Positions 1 through 8,124 are shown, numbered from the stretch's first letter. The stretch is 64,000 bases of DNA from Lederbergia citrisecunda (GCF_018343695.1 NZ_JAGYPJ010000001.1:1189001-1253000); one strand, 5' to 3'. A program made the numbers and translations. Notes: generated by a model from the sequence alone, not told the origin.

Positions 1-78
1 CATGGTTAATCGCGTCTTATCGCCTAATAATTTTAAAATGTTTGCTGCTTTATCAATCTCCACTGTGGATTTTTTCAT
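1..78 (-). CDS. ArsR-family transcriptional regulator, N-terminal fragment
   Basis: Only the first 26 codons are inside the window; the gene continues past position 1. The visible peptide ends KLLGDKTRLTM, the helix that opens the winged-helix domain of ArsR/SmtB metal-sensing repressors. GGAGGTG lies just upstream of the ATG, so the start is secure. A near-palindrome at 119-138 is a plausible own operator. The gene follows the ArsN1-type acetyltransferase but is separated from it by a terminator, so it probably starts its own transcript. The inducing metal cannot be judged because the sensing residues lie outside the window. Confidence 0.75.
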   Translation of the reverse strand, partial: MKKSTVEIDKAANILKLLGDKTRLTM

Positions 79-118
79 CCTGTGTTCACCTCCGCTTTCC
101 AAATATTAATATATAATG

Positions 119-138
119 ATTTGCTTATATAAGTAAAT
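119..138. promoter_or_regulatory. candidate ArsR-type operator
   Basis: Near-perfect inverted repeat ATTTGCTTAT/ATAAGTAAAT (one mismatched pair) in the AT-rich leader of the truncated ArsR gene, about 40 bp before its start. The AT-rich two-fold symmetry resembles the operators of ArsR/SmtB repressors. Its use as an operator is inferred from position and symmetry. Confidence 0.45.
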
Positions 139-219
139 GCTTTTATTCTTCTTTACAAAATCTTTACATTTAGTATGTTCATTTTAAAGTTCACCTAAAT
201 TCATGATGATTAATGAACA

Positions 220-247
220 AAAAGGCGGCTAGATATTAGCCGCACTT
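220..247 (-). terminator. rho-independent terminator after arsN1
   Basis: Stem GCGGCT/AGCCGC with a 7-nt loop; on the minus strand it is followed by a run of T. It sits immediately after the stop codon of the acetyltransferase and would end the MarR-flavoprotein-acetyltransferase transcript. Confidence 0.8.
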
Positions 248-759
248 TAATAAGAAATAAGATATAGAATTTTTTCCATTGCCATTACATCAACAAATTC
301 CCCGTCTAAAATACCCTGGTTTTTAAAAATGCCTACTTCACGAAAACCCATTTTTTTATATAGTCCTTGTCCTAAAGCATTAAATGGAAAAGTAAATAAA
401 ACTAGCTTATGAAAGTTATGTTCTTTTGCTTTAGTTTCAAGAGTGGTAAGCAGTTTACCACCTACTCCTTTGCCTCTATATTCCCTGGAAATATAAACTG
501 AAATATCCGCAACTCCATCATAAGCACATCGGTTATTATAAGGATTTAAAGAAGCCCATCCAATTATTTTATTTCCGTCTTCTGCAACCACTACACTATA
601 TCTGTTCTGATGCTGCTTGTACCATTCTGTCATATATGAAATATCTTTAACCTCTGTTTCTAAAGTGGCTATCCGATCTTCTATCCCTTGGTTATAAATT
701 GTCATAATAGCTTCCAAGTCTGTCTCTCCGACTCCACGAATGATTGCTCCTCTTATCAT
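247..759 (-). CDS. arsN1: ArsN1-type GNAT N-acetyltransferase
   Basis: 170-residue single-domain GNAT acetyltransferase. The N-terminal IYNQGIEDRIATLET, the central CAYDGVADISVYI with the acetyl-CoA loop YRGKGVG, and the C-terminal FREVGIFKNQG and LDGEFVDVMAMEKIL are typical of the phosphinothricin/arsinothricin acetyltransferase group (ArsN1). Members acetylate the amino group of arsinothricin or phosphinothricin; which substrate this one uses is not visible. GGAGG lies 7 bases before the ATG. It is the last gene of a leftward operon with a flavoprotein and a cysteine-rich MarR regulator, and an ArsR gene follows, which favours an arsenic-related role. Confidence 0.8.
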   Translation of the reverse strand: MIRGAIIRGVGETDLEAIMTIYNQGIEDRIATLETEVKDISYMTEWYKQHQNRYSVVVAEDGNKIIGWASLNPYNNRCAYDGVADISVYISREYRGKGVGGKLLTTLETKAKEHNFHKLVLFTFPFNALGQGLYKKMGFREVGIFKNQGILDGEFVDVMAMEKILYLISY

Positions 760-777
760 TTAATTTCCTCCACAACA

Positions 778-984
778 CTATTTAAAATTGTTCTTAATTT
801 CTTGGTAAGCTAAGAGAAACTGTTTATACGTTTGCTGACCCATTTCATTTTCCTTAAAACGAAACAGCCGTTCAAAGGTTTTATCTTTAGATTCCTCAAT
901 TGTACAACCAAAAGCATTCATGATTAATTTCATATAAGAAATGAAATATTCCTTTTTTAACGCTCCACCATGATTAATGACCAT
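778..984 (-). CDS. small protein of unknown function
   Basis: 68 codons, preceded by an AAAAGGTGAG ribosome site 7 bases from the ATG. It lies 69 bases after the flavoprotein gene and 18 bases before the acetyltransferase, so it is very likely cotranscribed. The product is predicted soluble and mostly helical, rich in Lys, Glu and Phe, with one Cys (FGCTIEES) and no signal peptide. I do not recognise its family. The good ribosome site and tight spacing make a real gene likely. Function is open; an accessory role in the arsenic-type operon is only inferred from position. Confidence 0.6.
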   Translation of the reverse strand: MVINHGGALKKEYFISYMKLIMNAFGCTIEESKDKTFERLFRFKENEMGQQTYKQFLLAYQEIKNNFK

Positions 985-1053
985 CTTACACTCACCTTTT
1001 AATAAAAATTTTTTTAGGGAAGCACGCGCTCCCCTTTTTTTGAAGTTGTTTTA

Positions 1054-2424
1054 TTAATTGCAACAAGCAGATGCAGGTCCATCACAGGAGCTTTTACTAT
1101 TTAGATTGACGCTACAGACTCCCGTTTCTGGCAAATCTAATTCTAATTTCTCAGCGGCATTCAAATCACCACTTAAATATGCAGCTACTGACCTAACCTG
1201 CTCATATCCTGTTGCCATTAAGAAGGTTGGGGCACGTCCATAACTTTTGGCACCCACGATATAAAAATCCTTCTCGGGCTGTCTTAATTCCTTTTCACCG
1301 TGAGGACGAACAGTACCGCAACTATGAATGTTAGGGTCAATCAATGGTGCTAACGCTTTTACACTTTCAGTAGAGGAATCAATAGAAGTACGAAGTTCAT
1401 TAATAATCGAAAAATTAGGACGGCAACCGGTATTTACAATCATTTCATCTATCCCATCAAGTCTACTCTGGTTGCCTATTAACTCAATCCCCTCTCCTGA
1501 TTTCCTCACTAATTGGATACGAAATGGTGTAATTACATTCACCTGTTGGTTATCAACCATATTGTGTATTCTACTACCGAGAAGGCCACGTGCTTCAAGA
1601 GCATCCTTCTCTTCCCCACCATATGCATCTTCAACTCTCTGCCTTCTCAAAATCCACAAAATCTCAGTTTCAGGATAATATTCTTTCAATTTAGCTAAAT
1701 CTAACAGTGTATTAATGGCAGAATGCCCTCCTCCAACAACAGCTATACGTTTATTTGCATATCGTTGTTGTTCCTTCTCTAAAATATCGGGAATTCCATA
1801 GTATATTTTTTCTTGGAGGGATTTCTCATCGGCAAGCCAAACACCACTCGAAACAGCAGGATTAGGATTTCCCCATGTACCTGAGGCGTCTATTACTGCC
1901 CTAGCTTCAAATGATCTGTACTCCCCATTTTTTTCAGAATGGATAACAAATGGAACATTTTCTCTATTTGCAGTTTTCATTTTATCCACGTCTTTTCTTC
2001 CAATCGATAAAACTTTCGTATTAAGGTAAACGAAAGGTATAATTTCAGGCACCTTAGAAAGTGGCTGCAAATATTGTTCAACAAGCTCCTGCCCAGTCGG
2101 TAAATTTTCTAATTCTGGCTGAGCCCAACCACTGGCATTTAATAAGTTCATAGCAGCTTTATCTATATTGTATCGCCATGGTGAAAATAACCGAATATGT
2201 CCCCAACTCTTGATATTGGCACCTACTTCCATCCCTGCCTCCAATAAAATAAACGATTGATCCCTTCTTGCTAAGTGTGCAGCTGCTGCTAAACCAACCG
2301 GTCCAGCTCCAATAATAACAACAGGCAGTTGCTTAGTTATTTTCTTATTCGTTACATTGTTGTTTTCTAAATCATTTTTTCTCGGGTTACAACATCCTTG
2401 GATATTATCATTCAAAGCAGTCAT
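1054..2424 (-). CDS. FAD/NAD(P)-binding monooxygenase-like protein of arsenic-type operon
   Basis: 456 residues. An FAD-binding Rossmann motif (VVIIGAGPVGLAAAAHLARR, about residues 35-54) and a second nucleotide site (RIAVVGGGHSAINTLLDL, about 226-243) give the two-dinucleotide layout of flavin monooxygenases. The closest known role by context is the ArsO-like flavoproteins found in ars operons, whose reaction is poorly defined. Both ends are cysteine-rich: GCCNPRK near the N-terminus and SSCDGPASACCN at the C-terminus, suggesting bound thiophilic metal(loid) or a redox role. GAGGAG lies 6 bases before the ATG. A MarR gene precedes it and a 27-bp palindrome lies between them. Oxidoreductase class is firm; substrate is not. 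Confidence 0.75.
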   Translation of the reverse strand: MTALNDNIQGCCNPRKNDLENNNVTNKKITKQLPVVIIGAGPVGLAAAAHLARRDQSFILLEAGMEVGANIKSWGHIRLFSPWRYNIDKAAMNLLNASGWAQPELENLPTGQELVEQYLQPLSKVPEIIPFVYLNTKVLSIGRKDVDKMKTANRENVPFVIHSEKNGEYRSFEARAVIDASGTWGNPNPAVSSGVWLADEKSLQEKIYYGIPDILEKEQQRYANKRIAVVGGGHSAINTLLDLAKLKEYYPETEILWILRRQRVEDAYGGEEKDALEARGLLGSRIHNMVDNQQVNVITPFRIQLVRKSGEGIELIGNQSRLDGIDEMIVNTGCRPNFSIINELRTSIDSSTESVKALAPLIDPNIHSCGTVRPHGEKELRQPEKDFYIVGAKSYGRAPTFLMATGYEQVRSVAAYLSGDLNAAEKLELDLPETGVCSVNLNSKSSCDGPASACCN

Positions 2425-2500
2425 GTTTTCTCCTCTTTTCTTTTAATTAGGATTTTTTTACTTGAGTACACAATAAAAAATGTTTAGCTTTTAAAAACCA

Positions 2501-2527
2501 TCAATACTTGCATAATGCAAGTATTGA
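2501..2527. promoter_or_regulatory. 27-bp palindrome, probable MarR operator
   Basis: Perfect 12-bp arms TCAATACTTGCA/TGCAAGTATTGA around a TAA centre, between the MarR gene and the flavoprotein gene. The core TTGCA-N3-TGCAA recurs upstream of the MarR gene at 3024-3036, which argues for binding by that MarR protein. On the minus strand a short T run follows, so it could also act as a weak terminator or attenuator. Confidence 0.65.
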
Positions 2528-2537
2528 TTCTGGGGAA

Positions 2538-2987
2538 TCACCCCTGCAATGGCTTGCAGCATGCGCTAGACTTTGCCATTGCATTATTTAATAATTGAAT
2601 TGAACGGATGACGGTTTCTTTTTCAAACTCATTCATATGAGAAAAAACCTCATTTAAAAATGCATTCATTTGTTGATCTATGGTTGCTGCAATATACTTA
2701 CCTTCAGTAGTCAGAGACAGAATACTAATTCTTTTATCACTGGGATCTGGTGTTTTCTTAATTAAGTTCATTTTTACTAGCGATTGAACCTGCCTGCTAA
2801 AAGTAGTAATATCAGTTCCTAATGTTTCTGCTATCTGCTGCATAGATGGTTTATTTTGATTATCAATCTCATATAGGATGTGGCTTTGAATAAGGGAAAG
2901 ATCACATCCACCAACAGTACAGCAATTTTTATTAAGTAAACCGAATCGACGTGTCATTATTTGAAACATTCCACGGAGATTTTCCAT
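2538..2987 (-). CDS. MarR-family regulator with cysteine pairs
   Basis: 149-residue MarR winged-helix repressor: recognition region MQQIAETLGTDITTFSRQVQSL followed by the wing with DPSDKRISILSLT. It is unusual in carrying CCTVGGC near residue 23 and SACCKP at the C-terminus, candidate thiol sensors for arsenite, antimonite or oxidants. The ATG at 2985-2987 is chosen because GAGGTG lies 7 bases upstream; a GTG three codons earlier overlaps that site. It is the first gene of the operon, flanked by matching TTGCA-N3-TGCAA palindromes, so autoregulation is likely. The inducer is inferred, not shown. Confidence 0.8.
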   Translation of the reverse strand: MENLRGMFQIMTRRFGLLNKNCCTVGGCDLSLIQSHILYEIDNQNKPSMQQIAETLGTDITTFSRQVQSLVKMNLIKKTPDPSDKRISILSLTTEGKYIAATIDQQMNAFLNEVFSHMNEFEKETVIRSIQLLNNAMAKSSACCKPLQG

Positions 2988-3020
2988 TATTTTCACCTCA
3001 TAATCACATTATATGCACGT

Positions 3021-3039
3021 TACTTGCAAAATGCAACTA
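3021..3039. promoter_or_regulatory. second TTGCA-N3-TGCAA operator copy
   Basis: TACTTGCAAAATGCAACTA lies about 35 bp before the MarR start and repeats the core of the palindrome at 2501-2527 (TTGCA-AAA-TGCAA against TTGCA-TAA-TGCAA). Two copies bracketing the same regulator gene are the expected layout for an autoregulated MarR repressor. Confidence 0.6.
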
Positions 3040-3088
3040 AAATTTTCGTTGAGACTAAGATTAAAAAAAGTTATTGAGATTTATCCGC

Positions 3089-3281
3089 AAAGTCAATTTA
3101 TTTGTGTAGTGTAAGTAAAAAGTCAACACTTTTGTGTCGGCGATTATTATGACACAAAAATGTTGACTTTGTTTTGTAATTATTGAAATTATTACATTCC
3201 TAAAGTAAACAGATTTGTGTCGATAATCAAATATCTTATATCCACGCTTCTATTGACGCTTGACACAAAACTGCCTACTTT
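3089..3281. repeat. cluster of five 20-bp repeats, candidate Tn7-like transposon end
   Basis: Five copies of GACACAAAANTGTTGACTTT: minus orientation at 3089-3108, 3119-3138 and 3202-3221, plus orientation at 3151-3170 and 3262-3281, each matching at 16 to 20 positions. Copies two and three form a 20-bp inverted repeat (19 of 20 paired) with a 12-nt loop. Multiple roughly 20-bp sites of this kind are how TnsB-type transposases mark Tn7-like element ends. A tnsA remnant lies 1.4 kb away, supporting that reading. There is no gene in 3000-3440. Regulator-binding sites are the alternative. Confidence 0.5.
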
Positions 3282-3441
3282 TTTGACAAGAAAATAACAA
3301 CTATAATTTTTTTATAGCTTTAGGATGATTTGGGGTCTACACCAAAATCTGTACTTGAATAATAAATAGATACACAAAAACATCTGTATACACTATTGTT
3401 GAAAGTACCACCAAACAACAGACCCTTTTGGCTTCCATTTT

Positions 3442-4251
3442 TTATTCGTCATCTAATCCTTTACTTTTCCGAGTACATGCTTTCATTGCATTCAAGATCG
3501 ATGACCTGAAATTACTTTCTTCCAATGCAGCAACAGCTCTAATGGTTGATCCTCCTGGTGTGCATACATCATCCTTTAAACTTCCTGGATGGTTCTCCGT
3601 CTCAAGCACCATTTTCGCAGCTCCAAGTACAGCTTGGGAAGCCAATTTGTACGCTTGCTTTCTCGGAATGCCATCTCTAACCCCTCCATCAGCTAATGCT
3701 TCAATAAACATATACACATAGGCTGGTGAAGAACCACTAATAGCAGGCACAGCATCCATCAGTTCTTCTTTCATAAGTTCTGTTTTTCCGAACGAATTCA
3801 AGATTTCCACAACATCCGCCAAATCTATTTGAGTGATTAATTCATTGATGGAAAAGACTGTCATTCCTTCTCTAACTAGTGAGGGTGTATTTGGCATCGT
3901 CCGTACTAATTTAACGGGCTTGCCGAAAGCAGACTCCACCGTTTGAATGGAAATACCTGCTGCAATCATTATAATAACAGCCTCTTCTTTCACATCATAT
4001 TTAATTTCTTCGATCACTTTCGCATAACTTGATGGATCAACTGCTAAGAATAAGATGTCCGCAAATCGGGCAATCTCTTTATTGTTTAGCGTTCCTTGAA
4101 CATGCAGTTTTTCCTTAACCATTTGTAACGTATTTTCTGAGCTTGTACTTACCTTTATAAAATCAGCCGGTACAACACCCGCTGTAATCATCCCTAAAAC
4201 CATCGCCTGTCCCATTTTTCCGCAGCCAATAAATCCTATTTGTTTATTCAT
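3442..4251 (-). CDS. proC: pyrroline-5-carboxylate reductase
   Basis: 269 residues, normal for the family. It reduces 1-pyrroline-5-carboxylate to proline with NAD(P)H in the cytoplasm. The nucleotide-binding motif IGFIGCGKMGQAM starts at residue 5, RTMPNTP lies in the middle, and the dimer/active-site region GSSPAYVYMFIEALADGG and TPGGSTIRA are intact. The ATG at 4249-4251 is preferred, with AGGA about 10 bases upstream; a GTG three codons earlier would lie too close to that site. It stands alone between the repeat cluster and a tnsA remnant, so it may be a second copy carried as cargo, but this is an inference. Bacilli often have several proC paralogs. Confidence 0.92.
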   Translation of the reverse strand: MNKQIGFIGCGKMGQAMVLGMITAGVVPADFIKVSTSSENTLQMVKEKLHVQGTLNNKEIARFADILFLAVDPSSYAKVIEEIKYDVKEEAVIIMIAAGISIQTVESAFGKPVKLVRTMPNTPSLVREGMTVFSINELITQIDLADVVEILNSFGKTELMKEELMDAVPAISGSSPAYVYMFIEALADGGVRDGIPRKQAYKLASQAVLGAAKMVLETENHPGSLKDDVCTPGGSTIRAVAALEESNFRSSILNAMKACTRKSKGLDDE

Positions 4252-4647
4252 GTAAAACACATCCTATTTAAATATTCTGTTTTATCCCAGTTTATCAGTT
4301 CTCCTTTGAAAACAAAAACAACTGATGGAATTTTGCACCGAGGCTTCGTGATTTAGCTGATACTAAACTATACACCATTCAAAAGCTGAGTGATTTTTCG
4401 AACATATCGGAATTTTCGGTTTTAAGATTTATGTTGACACGCCAGTAAAACAATGTTCAAAAGGGACAAAACAAAAGGTAGGTTTAATTCAAGCACTTAT
4501 TATGAAACCCGATATTCTTCTAAAAATCAGTTTCAGTGTGTTGGTTAGAAAAGCCGTGAAAGGATGCCGTTAGTATCAAATATTCTTTTAGTTTAAATCG
4601 TAGATTCTCCGGAAAGTGTTCTGGTACATACCCAATCTTCCTCTATA

Positions 4648-4868
4648 ATTTGAATATTCAGTTAAATAAAAATAATTGCGTTCTAAATCCGACAGAAATT
4701 CATGCTGTATATTTGTTTTTATTCCTTTTAAACTAGTGAACGCCCCTTTGAAGATACTTCTTGAATCTTTAACCAAGGTTTATAATCTACTCCCATACAG
4801 GTCCCTCGACCTTGTTTAATCCACTGTTCAATCTCAGATGTTCTTTTTCTTTTTGATATAAAAACGCC
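4648..4868 (-). pseudogene. tnsA: tnsA remnant (Tn7-like transposase endonuclease), frameshifted and truncated
   Basis: Two minus-strand frames together give the N-terminal part of a TnsA-type protein: KRTSEIEQWIKQGRG, VDYKPWLKIQEVSSKGRS, then after a frameshift near 4745 KGIKTNIQHEFLSDLERNYF and YLTEYSN. TnsA is the DNA-cleaving subunit that works with TnsB. The start codon appears to be ATA instead of ATG although AAAGGGG is still present upstream. Similarity ends before the downstream catalytic Asp and Lys region expected in TnsA. The fragment is therefore dead. No tnsB, tnsC or tniQ follows. Identification rests on recalled family consensus. Confidence 0.65.
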
Positions 4869-4900
4869 CCTTTAGATAATCGTATCTAAAGGGGAAAAAC
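4861..4900 (-). terminator. strong hairpin after the phosphotransferase gene
   Basis: Perfect 12-bp stem CCCCTTTAGATA/TATCTAAAGGGG with ATCG loop, followed on the minus strand by CGTTTTTATA. It lies 190 bp after the phosphotransferase stop and directly abuts the tnsA remnant. It probably ends the phosphotransferase transcript. Between it and 5088 nothing else is recognisable. Confidence 0.65.
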
Positions 4901-5087
4901 GGTGCAACTTTATTTCAAATCTACATATCTAGCATAAAATCAATATATTCTTCCTTTCACTTAATCTCTACGAAAAGGAATAACATATACCTTGTACTTG
5001 CAATATCAATTGGTAAAAACTCCACTATTTTTTTTCGAGTTTTTTGAGTCTATCAGAATTAATTTTCTACAAGCTGCTACTATCAGA

Positions 5088-6161
5088 CTAAATAATTCGT
5101 TTCTCATACACAAACGGTTCATCACTCGAGTAAATTTCATGGAAAAAACCCTCATACGGGATATCGTCTTCCAGACATTTTATGAGATACGACAGGTCCT
5201 CGTCACACTCCGGCTCTTCGCCATTATGCTGCATCACCTCAAATGCATCTACAATACTTTCCATGAGGGTTATTTGGATAAATAAAGGCAATTTATCCAA
5301 CATCGTACTATCAATACTAGTCTCGGATCTGTATCCCTCTAGGACTGTTTTAAAATAATCATCCATAAACTTCTTGCGTTCACCAGCATCTTGTTCAAAT
5401 TGGATCCATCCAACTCCATTTGTCCAGAGATCTGCCAGGTCATACATATACCAACCGAAACATGAATTATCGAAGTCATATACGGTTATTTGCCCTGTAT
5501 CAAAGTCTATTGAATAATTCCCATCGTTGTAATCAAAATGGATCATACCGAAAGACTCACGGTTCCTGTCCAATCCTTCTAATGTTTTAAGGAGCTCTCC
5601 CAGCTTCCCCTTAAGCAAAGATAAGGAGCTGGGTATCAGTTTATCGATATATTCGGCATTGTATTTATCAAAAAAACTATACCTACGATGGACAGGAGTG
5701 TATTCTTTCGACAATTGGTGCAGTTTCCCCAGAACTTTACCGCAGTTATAATAATATTCGGTAATCGGAACTCCTTCCCGGTACCGATAGTTATTTTCCA
5801 CAAGCATTTTTCCCTTAGCCTTTTTAAACAGGCAGATAAAAAAGGTATGATTATTAAAAGTTATCTCTTCCAACAGATTTCCCTTTCTGGAACTAATTAC
5901 ATCCGAGACATTTCCGCCATGTTCGAACAAATACCTGATATACTCAACTTCGCCCAGAAAATCTTCCCGGCTTCTGTCATTCAAAAAAGCGATTCTGAGT
6001 ATTTTGGAGTCGGCGCCATTTTTCTCACATGTATAAACGACATTACGCCCTCCGGGATGTGCCTTAACCGGCTTGGTTTCATAGCCTTCCAACCCATACA
6101 ACTCTGATACTAATGGTAGTAAATATGTACCACCGATTTTAACAACCTCGTTATGAGTCAT
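5088..6161 (-). CDS. APH-family small-molecule phosphotransferase
   Basis: 357 residues with the aminoglycoside phosphotransferase/homoserine kinase II fold. The catalytic loop is HFDYNDGNYS and the metal-binding motif is VYDFDNSCFGW, with a small ATP-binding lobe (GGRNVVYTC) before them. Substrates in this family range from aminoglycosides to choline and homoserine; none can be assigned. The ATG at 6159-6161 is chosen because AAAGGAG lies 8 bases before it; a longer frame upstream lacks a ribosome site. The 430 bp upstream (6162-6591) hold no gene I can recognise. The gene is isolated, so context gives no help. Confidence 0.75.
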   Translation of the reverse strand: MTHNEVVKIGGTYLLPLVSELYGLEGYETKPVKAHPGGRNVVYTCEKNGADSKILRIAFLNDRSREDFLGEVEYIRYLFEHGGNVSDVISSRKGNLLEEITFNNHTFFICLFKKAKGKMLVENNYRYREGVPITEYYYNCGKVLGKLHQLSKEYTPVHRRYSFFDKYNAEYIDKLIPSSLSLLKGKLGELLKTLEGLDRNRESFGMIHFDYNDGNYSIDFDTGQITVYDFDNSCFGWYMYDLADLWTNGVGWIQFEQDAGERKKFMDDYFKTVLEGYRSETSIDSTMLDKLPLFIQITLMESIVDAFEVMQHNGEEPECDEDLSYLIKCLEDDIPYEGFFHEIYSSDEPFVYEKRII

Positions 6162-6591
6162 AATATCTTCTCCTTTAGCTACTAACGTAGTTAAAAACTC
6201 CATTATTATTTATTAGAGTCATCACGTGATAGAATGGTAGAGATCACTCCGATTCCACGTAAGAATGTCTATTTTCTCTTCCAACGACACTCCTTCCAAA
6301 CCCATTCAATACATGTAGTTTAACAGCTTTTACTGATACACTGGATAGTAAAAAACCATTATAATTAAACTATCCTGCCCCTTGAATAACAAAAGAGCAT
6401 TGCCCTTCTTAAAGAAAAGCCCCTTTAGGTAAAGTGCATTTTATCAGAAAAGCTTCGTTTTCATTCTATCTTTAATATTAATGCAAGGATTCCACTTTTA
6501 ATTTTCCCCTAATATGAGAAGAGGCTCTCAATTTTTGAGGCTTTTTATCTCAACAACACATCAGTGCAAATTTCACTTTTGATGTTTATGG

Positions 6592-7506
6592 TCATAACCA
6601 GTTATAACGGGGTTCATCCTTTTTATTTATATCTCCTATTAAGGGAAGCCGCTGTAACATATTTTGCAATGCATAAACATCCCAAGGAACATGTTCTGTA
6701 ATACCTAATCCCACAACATCGGTTTTTTGCTACATCTTGGAGAACACGTATAATCGTTTCCATGCTCGACGCTTTCGGCGCTTTAACAAGCATCTCTTCA
6801 TACGTATCCGGATTGGCTCCTAAAAGAGAACGGAACTCTCTAAGATCAAGTACATCTAAATCAAAATGAATAAATACTTTTGCCGGATTTAATTTCTCTA
6901 ACCAATTTAATACCGGTGAACTGTCTTTCAATAATTCTTCCAGCGTAATGGCACTTAAGTGAAATTGGTTCATGACTTTCTGTTCTTCGGCAGACCATTC
7001 ATTTAAGCCGACATAGAGGACATGATTAGGTTGAACAAGTTTCGGAACGGATGCGACAAATTCTTCATCGCCGACACCGAATAAGGTAGCCAATACATGT
7101 GCGTGTTGGCCGATGTAATTATCCGGCAGTTTGACATCGGGATGGGAATCCACCCAAAGGACGGCTACATCACCATCGTATTTTTCATTTAAATACGCTA
7201 TCGGCGCTAATTCTACACCGCAGTCTCCTCCTAAGACGACGACGCGATCCGGTTGATGTTTATATAAAATGTCGAATGCATCATGTAACTGTTTCAATAC
7301 GTCGGTGCGTGCATAAGTCCCCTTTTCTACTTTTATTCCTTCGGTATTAAAGAAACCGGAACTTCTACTTGAACATCATCTGAAGCGGGAGCAAGCCAAT
7401 TTAATAATAGTGCGCCTAAATAATAGGTCGGATTGTAGCCGCCTTGCCATTGCGGCATCAGTAAGCGAAGAGTCTTACCCTTTGCTGCTTCTTTTTGTCC
7501 TTTCAT
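6592..7506 (-). pseudogene. arginase/agmatinase-family protein, two frameshifts
   Basis: A full-length arginase-family protein can be read only by changing frame twice: once near 7345 (after EVPVS, resuming NTEGIKVEKG) and once in an A6 run near 6729 (after DVAK, resuming TDVVGLGITEHVPWDVYAL). The metal-binding motifs remain: GGDCGVELAP, WVDSHPDVK and HFDLDVLD. Ureohydrolases of this family cleave guanidino substrates with two manganese ions. AGGA lies before the ATG at 7504-7506. Both lesions are one-base changes, so either the gene is freshly inactivated or the read has errors. The middle frame alone encodes 224 residues. Confidence 0.8.
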
Positions 7507-7635
7507 TGGGCATTCTTCCTCTCAGAAAATATTAATAAGACTATGCGTCAAATGTTTATTGAATCCCGTTTAAACCTTAAATTTACCACAAAAAACCATA
7601 AACTATTGAAGTATTCCACCAGTTAGCTTGATACC

Positions 7636-7672
7636 TCAAAAAAAGCGTTAATCCTTCTTTAATCAACGCTAT
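7636..7672 (-). terminator. terminator after lipoprotein gene
   Basis: Stem AGCGTT/AACGCT with a 14-nt inner segment and a run of T on the minus strand, 35 bases beyond the lipoprotein stop codon. A related segment (TTAGCTT-AT followed by A-run and GCGTTA) recurs at 8170-8214. Confidence 0.7.
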
Positions 7673-7704
7673 CAGTTAGTTGAAGAGTATAAGAAGATAG
7701 GGAA

Positions 7705-8124
7705 TTATTTTATTAATTCTTCTCCTGTTAAAATATCATATAGGTCTGCTGAATCTTGCTTTGTTAATTTCACATACCTATCGCTATCGGTAACTATCTC
7801 CAGATTTTCACCATTTGAGCTAATCCATAGTAAATAAGATGCTATTTTACCTTTGCTGCCGTTGCTATTCTTAGACGGGAATTGAAATTGGTAGTCAGCA
7901 TAGCTTGCCATTTCTACTTTTTCATTTTTCCAAGTAGCATTTTTAACTATATCTATCGCTTTTTTCACCTGTTTTCTTTTAGTGACTTCTTTGAAGTCTT
8001 CAAAAATATTTTCTTCACCAGTTCGTTTTTGTATAGTTATTTTCTGCTCAATTATTTCATCCAAGCAACCCGAAGTAACTAACAGAACAATTAATAGAGA
8101 TAAAAACAGTATTATTTTTTTCAA
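7705..8124 (-). CDS. small lipoprotein, YhfM-like
   Basis: 139 residues. A lipoprotein signal MKKIILFLSLLIVLLVTSGC predicts lipidation at Cys20 and anchoring to the outer face of the membrane. The mature part is charged, with a coiled segment (EDFKEVTKRKQVKKAIDIV) and a C-terminal half containing SYLLWISSNGENLEIVTD. The size and the order EVTxxxQVKKAxDI then LLWxxxNG fit the YhfM-like family, whose function is unknown. It is monocistronic, between two terminators. Secretion and lipidation are well supported; the family is moderately so. Confidence 0.65.
   Translation of the reverse strand: MKKIILFLSLLIVLLVTSGCLDEIIEQKITIQKRTGEENIFEDFKEVTKRKQVKKAIDIVKNATWKNEKVEMASYADYQFQFPSKNSNGSKGKIASYLLWISSNGENLEIVTDSDRYVKLTKQDSADLYDILTGEELIK

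Noticed and set aside
1058-1698. Three plus-strand open frames opposite the flavoprotein gene
   Set aside because: They are antisense to a well-supported protein, lack ribosome sites and have no recognisable sequence.
2501-2527. Reading the 27-bp palindrome only as a terminator
   Set aside because: The tail is short and the core recurs in the marR promoter without any gene ending there, so an operator is the better reading.
4992-5285. Plus-strand open frame of 97 codons
   Set aside because: It overlaps the end of the phosphotransferase gene in antisense and lacks a ribosome site; low-complexity hydrophobic translation.
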